Shown: positions 15,980 through 23,285 of the stretch, piece after piece
Layout: every line of letters starts with the position of its first letter
Position numbering within the stretch: the stretch's first letter is position 1
Source: DAIOGN01 sp036745245
Lineage (GTDB): Bacteria > Zixibacteria > MSB-5A5 > JAUVRN01
Reading direction: 5' to 3'
DNA length: 27,430 bases
NCBI GenBank assembly: GCA_036745245.1
Contig: DAIOGN010000031.1
Coordinates: 1-27,430 of the forward strand
Notes under the pieces: model-generated
What the model was told of the DNA's origin: nothing
Seen by the model: the letters and a program-made list of their open reading frames with translations, nothing else
Databases searched by the model: none
Position numbers and translations under genes: made by a program

Positions 15980-18205
15980 TCAGAATCCTGCCGCCTTCAT
16001 GATAACCCCGAATCGAGGGTGCGCTCGAAGCGGATCGAGCCGGGGGTCGACCTTCATGTGCAGGTGAATGAGCCAGACCGATTTCTGACGCACGGACTGT
16101 TCCAGGCAGTCGAGAGCGCGATCGGTTTCACCCAGGCCCAGATGGATGGTGGCCAGGCTGTAAGGTGAGACAAAGCGACGAGAGCCCAGCTCGCGGGCTT
16201 CCTCGAGTACCAATCGCGCCTCATCGAATCGTCCGGCCAGCGCATGAGCGTGCCCGAGCGCGCCCAGGGTCACGGCCACACCTCCGGTGTTGGTCTTGCC
16301 GCGATCGAAGGCGGTCACGGCGTCATCATACCGCCCGAGCTGCTCGAGCGCCAGTCCACGCGTGAAGTGCGCCACGCCGAAATTCGGGTCCAGGTCGAGC
16401 GTGGCCCGGGACTCCTCGAGCGCACGCTCGAACTTCCGGGCCAGATACGCAATGAGAGCCTGCTCCGTGTGTATAATGAGCGAGAGCGGCTCGAGTTCGA
16501 GCGCGCGGGCGGCCTGACGCTCGGCCTCATCCAGGCGACCCGTGACGGCCAGGAGCAGGGCCAGCCTCTGGTGTGCCGTGCCGTAGCCGGGATTGAGTTC
16601 GAGTGCCCGGCGATATTCCGACTCGGCAGCAGTCCAGTTCCAGTCGTCCAGGAGTCGAACGTGGGCCACCGCTTCCCACGCCTCGGCCAGCGATGGATCC
16701 AGCTGTATGGCCGTGGTCGCAGCCTTCAGCGCCTGGGGCAGCGATTCCTGAGGCGACTTGATATGGTATCCACATAACAGAGAGTGGCAGTCGGCCAGCC
16801 CCACGTGCGCCGGTGCGTAGCGCGGATCCAGCGCCAACGCTTGCTCGAAGCACTCGACGGCCTGGAACAGCCCGCGTTCCGTGCGCTTGCTCCAGAAGTA
16901 CCGTCCTCGCAGGGCGAGATTGTAGGCCTCCACGTTGTCCGTGCGGTGCCTGACCTGGGAGCCGCGGGGCGTCCCCACCAGGGTGACTTTCAGGGCGTCG
17001 ACGATGGACTGCGAGATCTCGTCCTGTATCGCAAATATGTCCTCCAGTTCGCGGTCGAAACGCTCGCTCCAGAGGTGGTAGCCGTCCTTCACGTTGATCA
17101 ATTGTGCCGTGATACGCAGGCGCTTACCCGCCTTGCGCACGCTCCCTTCGAGCACGGTGTCCACGTTGAGGCGACGACCGATCTCGCGGATGTCGGCCTC
17201 CTTGCCACGGAAGGCGAAGGATGACGTGCGCGACACCACGCGCAGTTGCCTGAGGTGAGTGAGCGCGTTGATCAACTCTTCGGCCAGACCGTCGGAGAAG
17301 TACTCGTTCTCCGGGTCTGCGCTCATGTTGGCAAAGGGAAGCACAGCGATGGAGGGAACGGTGGCCCGTGACGCACCCGTTTGGGCGCCCGACACATCGC
17401 GGCTCGCCTGGTCCAGATCGGCCGTGAGATCGGCGCAGGAGGTGTAGCGGTCCTCGGGCGACTTGGCCAGACAGCGATCGACGATTCGTTGCAGCGACTC
17501 CGAAGCGCCGGGGACGAATTCCCGCAGTGGTCGCGGGTGCTCGTGCAAGATGCCATACACGATGGCGGCTTCGTGTTCACCCGGAAACGGGAGGACGCCG
17601 GTTACGAGCTCGTACAGCAGGACCCCATAAGAGAAGATGTCGGAGCGCAGGTCGGCTTCGCGCCCCTCGGTGACCTCGGGGGAGGCATACGCTACCGTTC
17701 CCACGGTGGAGCCCGACCGCGTGAGCTTGGTGTATCCTTTGATCTTTGCCAGGCCGAAGTCGAGCAAGCGCGCACGCCCCGAGGTGTCTACCAGCACGTT
17801 TGAGGGCTTCAGATCGCGATGCACGATTCCCAGGGCGTGGGCGTGCTCCAGGCCCCGCGCCACCTGTAGGGCCACGTCAAGTTTCTCCGAGAGCCCCACC
17901 CCCGGTTTCGCTGCATGCTGGGAGAGGCTTACGCCGTCCACGTAGGCCAGTACGATGAAGTCGCGGGCGCCATCAATCTGAACGTCGTGCACCGTGAGAA
18001 TGTTCGGATGGTCGAGCCTGGAGGTGGCCTGCGCCTCGCGCAAAAGTCGCTCACGCGCGTCGGGGTCCTTGTGCAGCGCGTCCGGCAGGAACTTCAGCGC
18101 GACCTTGCGGTTGAGCTTCGTGTCTTCCGCCAGGAACACTTCACCCATGCCGCCTGCGCCGAGCTTCTCGAGAATGCGGTAATGCGAAACGGTCTGGCCG
18201 ATCAT
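15980..18205 (-). CDS. Soluble Ser/Thr protein kinase with TolB-like domain and TPR repeats (second in tandem)
   Basis: 741 residues with the same plan as its neighbours. The kinase domain has GAGGMGEVF, Lys38, HRDLKPSN (Asp131), DFG 149-151 and ASPEV. The linker is short and soluble. The TolB-like domain begins VPSIAVLPFANMSADPENEYFSDGLAEEL. At least seven TPR-like units follow, several near the consensus (AVECFEQALALDPRYAPAH, AESEYRRALELNPGYGTAH, ALEESRATLDLDPNFGVAH). It ends VDPRLDPLRAHPRFG. ATG 18205 has GGAG about 9 nt upstream and lies 58 nt after the upstream kinase. Its TPR array is the most regular of the four. Confidence 0.92.
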   Translation of the reverse strand: MIGQTVSHYRILEKLGAGGMGEVFLAEDTKLNRKVALKFLPDALHKDPDARERLLREAQATSRLDHPNILTVHDVQIDGARDFIVLAYVDGVSLSQHAAKPGVGLSEKLDVALQVARGLEHAHALGIVHRDLKPSNVLVDTSGRARLLDFGLAKIKGYTKLTRSGSTVGTVAYASPEVTEGREADLRSDIFSYGVLLYELVTGVLPFPGEHEAAIVYGILHEHPRPLREFVPGASESLQRIVDRCLAKSPEDRYTSCADLTADLDQASRDVSGAQTGASRATVPSIAVLPFANMSADPENEYFSDGLAEELINALTHLRQLRVVSRTSSFAFRGKEADIREIGRRLNVDTVLEGSVRKAGKRLRITAQLINVKDGYHLWSERFDRELEDIFAIQDEISQSIVDALKVTLVGTPRGSQVRHRTDNVEAYNLALRGRYFWSKRTERGLFQAVECFEQALALDPRYAPAHVGLADCHSLLCGYHIKSPQESLPQALKAATTAIQLDPSLAEAWEAVAHVRLLDDWNWTAAESEYRRALELNPGYGTAHQRLALLLAVTGRLDEAERQAARALELEPLSLIIHTEQALIAYLARKFERALEESRATLDLDPNFGVAHFTRGLALEQLGRYDDAVTAFDRGKTNTGGVAVTLGALGHAHALAGRFDEARLVLEEARELGSRRFVSPYSLATIHLGLGETDRALDCLEQSVRQKSVWLIHLHMKVDPRLDPLRAHPRFGVIMKAAGF

Positions 18206-18263
18206 GGGCCGACTCCGAATCCCTGAAACCTCATTCGCCGCACGCTTAGAGAAGGCCGTATCA

Positions 18264-20471
18264 TCACGATTGAACGCCTAGTTTTCTGAGAAACACCGGC
18301 CAGCGCGGATCGGAATGCAGATCGGACAAAAGCGGCGTGACGGCAACGGTCGTAAGGCCCGAATCGTGAGCCTCGCGTGCTCTTTCCAGCCAGTGGAAAC
18401 CGGCCTCCCGGTCGCCCCGGTAGGTGCTGACGATCGCAAGCTGATAGGCCCACTGCTCACCGCGATTGCGCAACGACTGATACGCTGCATCGGATTCGGC
18501 CGACCTGCCCACCGCATGGTACACGATGGCGAGGCCATAGTCCCTATACCCTCCCTCGGTCTCCTGCTCGATGGTGGCCAGCGCCGTTAACGGCTGACCC
18601 AGGTCGAGGTATTGAATTCCCAGCCGGGTCCGTCCCCCTAGGAACGCCGGGCTGAGTTCTAGGACTTTCAGAAAGGCATCCACAGCCTCCTCGGATCGCC
18701 CGGCCGAAGAGCGGGCTATGCCCAGGTTGTTGTACGCTCCCGGGGCCAGGGGGTCGATCTCGATGCTGCGTTCGAAAAGAGAAAGGGCCTGGTCGAGGCG
18801 CCCGCTGCAGAGAAAGAGGTAGGCAAGGCTGGAGAGGCAACGTGCATTGGAAGGCTCCACTGACAGCGCTTTCTCCAGATGGTGCTGCGAGCCCAACCAG
18901 TCGAACTCGAATATGAACTTGATGACACCTATGGCCCGATGCCCCTCAACGCACTCGTCGTCCAGCTCCAGCGCGCGGGCCGCCGCCTCTTTCGCGGTCA
19001 GGTACCCCTTTTCCAGTTCCGCAGTGCCGTAGCCTTCCTGGGTTTGGTACGCCCATGACAATCCGGCCCAGATGAGGGCGTCGCCGGGATCGAGTTCCAC
19101 GGCCTGCTTTAGAAGGCGCACTGCCGTCTCAACGTCTTGCCTGGTGTGACGCAGCAAAAAGTGACGGCTCTGCAGATAGAGACGATACGCCTCGGGGTGA
19201 TGGACGTAGTGTGAAACCCTCGCGCCCAGCAGCGCAACTTTGAGCGCGCCGGCCACCGCCTTGGCAATGTCGTCCTGCACGGCGAACACATCGTCGAGCA
19301 CTCGATCGTAGGTATCCGACCACAGGTGAAAACCGTCGGACACATTGATGAGCTGCGCCGTGATGCGCACCCGGTTGCCCGCCTTGCGCACGCTGCCTTC
19401 GAGGATGGTGCCCACGCCCAGCTTCTGCCCGATCTCGCGCAGGTCCACCTGTTTGCCCTTGAACGCGAACGACGATGTCATTGCTGTGACTTTGAGCTGG
19501 GGATTGCGGGCCAGCAGGTTGAGCAATTCCTCGCTGAGTCCGTCCGCGAAGTATTCGTTCTCGGGATCGGCGCTCATGTTGGCCAGAGGCAGAACGGCGA
19601 TCGACGGTTTCTTGTCGGCGGCGCTCGCGGTCGCTTGCGCGGACGGGCGCTCGCTTGCCATGTGTCGTTTCAGAGATTTCAAATCAGCCAGCAGATCCGG
19701 CGCCGACTGGTACCTCTCCTCGAGAGATTTCGCCAGGCACTTGGACACCATGCGCTGCCAGGGCTCGGTGGTTTTGGTGGTGTAGCGGGTCAGAGGCTCC
19801 GGCTCCTCGTGCACGACCGCATACAGGAGTGCGGCATCGTGATCCGCGCGAAACGGCAGACGTCCGGTGCAAAGTTCGTACAGTATCACACCCAGGGAAA
19901 ACAGATCGGATCGAGCATCCACCTCTTTCCCCTGCGCTTGTTCCGGAGACATGTAGGCGAGTGTCCCCACCGTGGAGCCTTCCTGGGTGAGCCGGGTGGT
20001 TCCGCGCAAGGTGGCGACACCAAAGTCCATGATCTTGGCGCGACCTTCGGCTGAGATCAAGATGTTGTCGGACTTGATGTCGCGATGCACGATCTGTGCT
20101 TTGTGCGCGGACGCGAGCCCTTCGGCAGTCTGAATCGCCAGGTCGAGTATTCGCTCCAGGCCGAGGTCGCCGGAGGCCACCAGCTGCTTGAGAGGCTGTC
20201 CCTCGACGTACTCCATGGCGATGAATGGCTGCCCCTGATGCTCGGCGACCTGGAACACGGTGACGATGTTGGGATGGTTGAGCGCAGCCAGGGCCTGAGC
20301 CTCGCGCTTGAAGCGGGCGCGCACATTGGCGTCGACGCTGAAGTGGCGCGGCAGAAATTTCAGCGCCACACGGCGTTGAAGTTCGGTGTCCTCCGCCAGG
20401 AACACCTCGCCCATGCCGCCTGAGCCGAGCTTTTCGAGAATACGGTAGTGCGAAACTGTCTGGCCGATCAT
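18264..20471 (-). CDS. Soluble Ser/Thr protein kinase with TolB-like domain and TPR repeats (first in tandem)
   Basis: 735 residues from ATG 20471. A TTG 90 nt further upstream would add 30 residues with no family match, and the paralogues start at the same MIGQTVSHYR, so I reject it. Kinase motifs are GSGGMGEVF, Lys38, HRDIKSDN (Asp131; Ile-Lys-Ser-Asp rather than the Leu-Lys-Pro of its neighbours), DFG 149-151 and MSPEQ. The linker is Ala/Ser-rich with no membrane helix. The TolB-like domain is PSIAVLPLANMSADPENEYFADGLSEEL, TPR units follow, and the end is DLHSDPRWPVFLRKLGV. It appears to lead the three-kinase operon. No clear promoter was found in the 115 nt upstream. Confidence 0.92.
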   Translation of the reverse strand: MIGQTVSHYRILEKLGSGGMGEVFLAEDTELQRRVALKFLPRHFSVDANVRARFKREAQALAALNHPNIVTVFQVAEHQGQPFIAMEYVEGQPLKQLVASGDLGLERILDLAIQTAEGLASAHKAQIVHRDIKSDNILISAEGRAKIMDFGVATLRGTTRLTQEGSTVGTLAYMSPEQAQGKEVDARSDLFSLGVILYELCTGRLPFRADHDAALLYAVVHEEPEPLTRYTTKTTEPWQRMVSKCLAKSLEERYQSAPDLLADLKSLKRHMASERPSAQATASAADKKPSIAVLPLANMSADPENEYFADGLSEELLNLLARNPQLKVTAMTSSFAFKGKQVDLREIGQKLGVGTILEGSVRKAGNRVRITAQLINVSDGFHLWSDTYDRVLDDVFAVQDDIAKAVAGALKVALLGARVSHYVHHPEAYRLYLQSRHFLLRHTRQDVETAVRLLKQAVELDPGDALIWAGLSWAYQTQEGYGTAELEKGYLTAKEAAARALELDDECVEGHRAIGVIKFIFEFDWLGSQHHLEKALSVEPSNARCLSSLAYLFLCSGRLDQALSLFERSIEIDPLAPGAYNNLGIARSSAGRSEEAVDAFLKVLELSPAFLGGRTRLGIQYLDLGQPLTALATIEQETEGGYRDYGLAIVYHAVGRSAESDAAYQSLRNRGEQWAYQLAIVSTYRGDREAGFHWLERAREAHDSGLTTVAVTPLLSDLHSDPRWPVFLRKLGVQS

Positions 20472-20586
20472 GGGTAGGCGAGGTGAACCAATCCGGTCCG
20501 GGCCGGATGGGCACGGACGGTTCAGTAAGGAGCTAAGGTATGCAGTAAGCGCGGCGGGCAATCAACCTGAATGAAAAGCACTTAAA

Positions 20587-20805
20587 TCAGGGCTTCGAGC
20601 CACGCTTGCGTGAAGCCCGGGCCGCCATGCCCAGAGCGATCGCCGGGCCGAGGGCCACGCCGATTCCCACTCCCAGGGCCACGTTACCGAGGGCGGCACC
20701 GAGGCCCGCACCGAGGGCGATCCCAAGGCCGAAGCCCGGGCCGAGGTAGTGGGCAAATGAGTCAGCCTTGCGGCCGGACGGATCGGGAGTGGTGGGAGCG
20801 GGCAT
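20587..20805 (-). CDS. Small glycine-zipper membrane protein
   Basis: 72 residues. After a polar N-terminus (MPAPTTPDPSGRKADSF) comes a 40-residue stretch of Gly/Ala/Leu/Ile/Val with repeated GxxxG-like spacing (GPGFGLGIALGAGLGAALG and more), then a basic tail (RASRKRGSKP). This would form one or two tightly packing membrane helices. ATG 20805 has AAAGGA at about 7-12 nt upstream. It lies 115 nt upstream of the first tandem kinase, in the same direction, and is divergent from pth. No function is known to me. Small glycine-zipper proteins often oligomerise in membranes (general knowledge). Confidence 0.7.
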   Translation of the reverse strand: MPAPTTPDPSGRKADSFAHYLGPGFGLGIALGAGLGAALGNVALGVGIGVALGPAIALGMAARASRKRGSKP

Positions 20806-20890
20806 TCGGAGTTCCTTTCGGGCTATAAGTAGGTGAAGATACGGATCGCGCGCCTCAGGGTTGCAGGAAGCTCCATCCATGGTGCGCGCC

Positions 20891-20918
20891 TTGACAGGTG
20901 CCCTTCTGCGCCTATACT
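20891..20918 (+). promoter_or_regulatory. Sigma-70-type promoter of pth
   Basis: TTGACA (20891-20896) and TATACT (20913-20918) are 16 nt apart. The -10 box ends 9 nt before the TTG start of pth, so transcription should start about 0-3 nt before that codon. The hexamers are the same as in the iscA promoter, which supports both. Confidence 0.8.
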
Positions 20919-20927
20919 GGCCTCGCT

Positions 20928-21524
20928 TTGACGCCTCGAATTCTCTTCGGCCTCGGCAATCCGGGCGCGCAGTACACGGACACGCCGCACAATGCAGGTG
21001 AGAACGCGGTGCGCGCCTGGGCGGCCAAAGCAAAGCTGGAATTCGAGCGAGGAGACGGTCCCTATCTGTGGACGGCGGTGCGGCGCGGAGTTCGGGCCGT
21101 GATTCCCACCACCTACATGAACCTGTGCGGACAGGCGCTCAACAAGCTACGCGCCGACATCGAATTCACTTCGGATGAAGTACTGGTCGTCTCAGATGAC
21201 GTGTGGCTTCCGCTGGGCCGGCTACGTTTGCGTACCGGCGGATCCGACGGCGGGCACAATGGGCTGAAGTCGGTGGCTGAAGCGCTCGGAACCCAGCAAT
21301 ATCCCCGGCTCAGGCTGGGCGTGGGACCGGTGCCGGAGCGACAGGACTGGGCCGACTTCGTGTTGCGTCCGTATGCGGCATCTGAGAAGCCGGCCGCCCT
21401 TACGATGACCACCGACGCTGTGGCTGCCCTCGATCTCATCCTCGCTCGCGGATATTCTAAAGCGCAGTCGGAAATCAACAAGGGTCCAGAGCCCGAAACG
21501 GGGCCTGAAACCGGGCCGGAATAG
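20928..21524 (+). CDS. pth: Peptidyl-tRNA hydrolase
   Basis: Releases peptides from tRNAs that fall off ribosomes. 198 residues, the usual size. Conserved residues are Asn11 in LFGLGNPG, His21 in TPHNAG (catalytic), TYMNLCGQAL (substrate-binding Asn), VVSDDVWLPLGRLRLR (the Asp partner of the His) and GGHNGLKS. The start is TTG 20928. The GTG at 20898 lies inside the promoter spacer and cannot be on the mRNA, and family members begin just before the LxxGLGNPG strand. There is no room for a Shine-Dalgarno sequence, so the message should be leaderless. The C-terminus is a short Gly-Pro-Glu repeat (GPEPETGPETGPE). Placement before rpsF fits the usual pth-ribosomal neighbourhood. Confidence 0.92.
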   Translation: MTPRILFGLGNPGAQYTDTPHNAGENAVRAWAAKAKLEFERGDGPYLWTAVRRGVRAVIPTTYMNLCGQALNKLRADIEFTSDEVLVVSDDVWLPLGRLRLRTGGSDGGHNGLKSVAEALGTQQYPRLRLGVGPVPERQDWADFVLRPYAASEKPAALTMTTDAVAALDLILARGYSKAQSEINKGPEPETGPETGPE

Positions 21525-21540
21525 GGCTCTCGAGCGGCCA

Positions 21541-21571
21541 GTGTGCAAAGTGACGACGGGGGTTTGACCCC
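21541..21571 (+). repeat. Dispersed REP-like element, copy 1
   Basis: This 31-nt sequence is GTGTGCAAAGTGAC followed by GACGGGGGTTTGACCCC. It matches 27237-27267 at 28 of 31 positions (differences at positions 15, 18 and 24). It carries a GGGGT-nn-GACCCC inverted core and lies in the pth-rpsF spacer. Confidence 0.75.
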
Positions 21572-21672
21572 AATATTGTGCTTTTGGGCCGGTAGGGAGC
21601 GGACTATATTGGCCGGTCCGCTGGGGGTAGCATCGTTGATCGATTCCCGCCGCGGCTGAAAAAAATAACCCT

Positions 21673-21706
21673 GCTTCTGCCGTTCCCTTGGAACGAGTGC
21701 GGAAGC
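21673..21706 (+). promoter_or_regulatory. Hairpin in the rpsF leader
   Basis: GCTTCTGC (21673-21680) pairs with GCGGAAGC (21699-21706), with one T/G wobble. CGTTCC (21681-21686) pairs perfectly with GGAACG (21690-21695) around CTT, leaving the bulge AGT (21696-21698). It ends 10 nt before the rpsF ribosome-binding site. S6-S18 operons in many bacteria carry an autoregulatory leader with a hairpin and a bulge. The bulge I recall for that motif is CCG, which is not what is seen here. Confidence 0.4.
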
Positions 21707-21728
21707 GACTCCATGGGGAGGTTCAAGG

Positions 21729-22106
21729 TTGCGATACTACGAAACTACAATCGTGCTCAGCCCGTTGTCTGACGAGGCGAGTGTGGAGCGCGAGATTGAA
21801 AAAGTCACCCAGGCCGTGGCGCGAGCACAGGGCAGCATGGTGGCCACTCAAAAGTGGGGCACCAAGCGCATGGCGTATCAAATTCAGAAGCATGCGCAGG
21901 GGATGTACGTTCACTTCGTGTACCAGGCGCCGCCGTCGGTGCCCAACGAGCTGGATGCCGGGTTCCGCATCAACGAATCCGTACTCCGGCATCTGACGGT
22001 GCTGGTGGAAGGCCCCCTTCCCGTCCCCGGTGCGATCCCAGGCGCCACGCCCGAACTGGCTGCCGCGCCCATGGCTGCCGGTCAGCCCGCCGAAGAGGAC
22101 ATCTAG
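21729..22106 (+). CDS. rpsF: Small-subunit ribosomal protein bS6
   Basis: 125 residues beginning MRYYETTIVLSP, the standard S6 opening. WGTKRMAYQIQKHAQGMYVHFVYQAPPSVPNELDAGFRINESVLRHLTVLV matches the RNA-binding ferredoxin-like core. The C-terminal 25 residues are a Pro/Ala/Gly/Glu tail. The start is TTG 21729, with GGGGAGG at 21715-21721, 7 nt upstream. It forms the platform of the 30S subunit with bS18, encoded 2 nt downstream. Confidence 0.95.
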   Translation: MRYYETTIVLSPLSDEASVEREIEKVTQAVARAQGSMVATQKWGTKRMAYQIQKHAQGMYVHFVYQAPPSVPNELDAGFRINESVLRHLTVLVEGPLPVPGAIPGATPELAAAPMAAGQPAEEDI

Positions 22107-22108
22107 TC

Positions 22109-22339
22109 ATGGCCATGGAAAGACGCACTCGGAAAACCTGCCGGTTCTGCGAGAGCCGGCTGAATTACATCGACTATAAAGATGAAAAGTCGCTCCGCCG
22201 CTATCTGTCGGAGCGCGGCAAGATTGTGCCGCGCCGCATCACCGGAACGTGCGCCTGGCATCAGCGAAAGCTGACCCTGGCCATCAAGCGTGGACGACAT
22301 CTGGCCCTGCTCCCCTTCGTGGGCGAGTCGCACCGTTAA
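22109..22339 (+). CDS. rpsR: Small-subunit ribosomal protein bS18 (zinc-binding form)
   Basis: 76 residues, with LNYIDYKDEKSLRRYLSERGKIVPRRITGTCAWHQRKLTLAIKRGRHLALLPF typical of bS18. It keeps CRFC near the N-terminus and a later TCAWH, which together give the C-X2-C and C-X2-H set expected of the zinc-binding (C+) type of this protein. ATG 22109 follows the rpsF stop by 2 nt, and GAGGA in the end of rpsF serves as ribosome-binding site. Partner of bS6 on the 30S platform. Confidence 0.95.
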   Translation: MAMERRTRKTCRFCESRLNYIDYKDEKSLRRYLSERGKIVPRRITGTCAWHQRKLTLAIKRGRHLALLPFVGESHR

Positions 22340-22355
22340 CCAGAGAGACCATCTC

Positions 22356-22802
22356 ATGAAAGTCATACTCAAAGACGACGTGGATAAACTGGGCGACGCC
22401 GGCGACGTGGTGGAGGTAAAGCCGGGATACGGCCGCAACTACCTGATCCCGCGGAATCTCGCCGTGGCCGCCACGCCCGCGCACATGCGCAATCTCGACC
22501 TGATCCGGAAACAGAAGGATCTGCGCGACCAGAAGAAGCACAAAACCTCCCTGGCCGAGAAGGAACGCCTGGAGGCTATCTCGATCACCGCATCGGTTCA
22601 GGTGGGCGAGGAAGACAAGGTCTTCGGGTCGGTGACCTCGCAGACGGTGGCCGAGCTCCTGGAAGCGGCGGGACATCCGGTGGACCGGCGCAGAATTCAG
22701 CTCGAGGATCCGATCAAGGAGCTGGGGTTGTTCACCGTGCCGATCAAGCTGTCTTCCGCGGTGACGGCCGACGTAAAGCTCTGGGTCGTCAAAAAGGAAT
22801 AG
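22356..22802 (+). CDS. rplI: Large-subunit ribosomal protein bL9
   Basis: 148 residues. MKVILKDDVDKLGDAGDVVEVKPGYGRNYLIP is the canonical N-terminal domain. A charged connecting helix (LRDQKKHKTSLAEKERLEA) and the C-terminal domain (ITASVQVGEEDKVFGSVTSQTVAELL, ending DVKLWVV) follow. The length is normal. ATG 22356 has GAGAG about 8 nt upstream. Its TAG is immediately followed by the ATG of the next gene with no spacer. The common downstream dnaB is absent. Confidence 0.96.
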   Translation: MKVILKDDVDKLGDAGDVVEVKPGYGRNYLIPRNLAVAATPAHMRNLDLIRKQKDLRDQKKHKTSLAEKERLEAISITASVQVGEEDKVFGSVTSQTVAELLEAAGHPVDRRRIQLEDPIKELGLFTVPIKLSSAVTADVKLWVVKKE

Positions 22803-23285
22803 ATGGTCGAAGTTCGGGTGGACGGCCTGGCGCTCGACATCGCCAGCAATTCCCCGGTGGTGATTCTCAAGCCGGTGAAGGCCGAGGGGGTTCTGCCCAT
22901 CTGGATCGGCCACTACGAGGCGTGGGCAATCGCCATGGAGATGTCGGGATTCACGTCCCGCCGTCCCCTCACGCACGACCTCATCCGCCAGCTCGTGAAG
23001 GAGCTGGAGGCACGCATCACGCGCGTGGAGGTGACGGAGCTGAAGGAGCAGACCTTCTTCGCCCAGATCCTCCTCGACACGCGGTCGGGCCGGATGACGG
23101 TGGACGCCCGACCCTCCGATTCCATTGCTATTGCCCTCAAGGCCAAAGCTCCCATCTTCGCCAATGAGGAGCTGTTGCAACCGCGGGCGCCCGAGGGCCG
23201 CCTGTCAGCCATCAATGACCCGGAATCTCTGCGCGAACGCCTGCGTCGGATCAACCCCGAGGACTTTGGCAATTACTCGTTGTAA
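22803..23285 (+). CDS. Bifunctional nuclease family protein (DUF151/BFN domain)
   Basis: 160 residues. The DUF151 landmarks are present: PVVILKPVKAEGVLPIWIGHYEAWAIAMEMSG near the N-terminus, RPLTHDLIRQLVKEL in the middle, and VDARPSDSIAIALKAKAPIFANEELL. A plant member has been reported to have DNase and RNase activity, and other members were solved as structures without proven function. The start directly abuts the rplI stop (TAGATG) and the end overlaps the next coding sequence by 20 nt. This suggests translation within the ribosomal-protein operon. Confidence 0.9.
   Translation: MVEVRVDGLALDIASNSPVVILKPVKAEGVLPIWIGHYEAWAIAMEMSGFTSRRPLTHDLIRQLVKELEARITRVEVTELKEQTFFAQILLDTRSGRMTVDARPSDSIAIALKAKAPIFANEELLQPRAPEGRLSAINDPESLRERLRRINPEDFGNYSL

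Noticed and set aside
18264..20561. A longer first kinase starting at TTG 20561.
   Set aside because: The extra 30 residues have no family match, and the paralogues all start at the MIGQTVSHYR equivalent, which is ATG 20471.
20537..20565. Possible promoter TTGATT, 17 nt, CATACC for the first tandem kinase (minus strand).
   Set aside because: The -10 match is poor (3 of 6) and such weak pairs are common by chance.
20587..21033. A 148-residue minus-strand frame covering the glycine-zipper gene and the start of pth.
   Set aside because: The upstream part overlaps the pth promoter and coding region on the other strand and has no recognisable content. ATG 20805 has a good ribosome-binding site.
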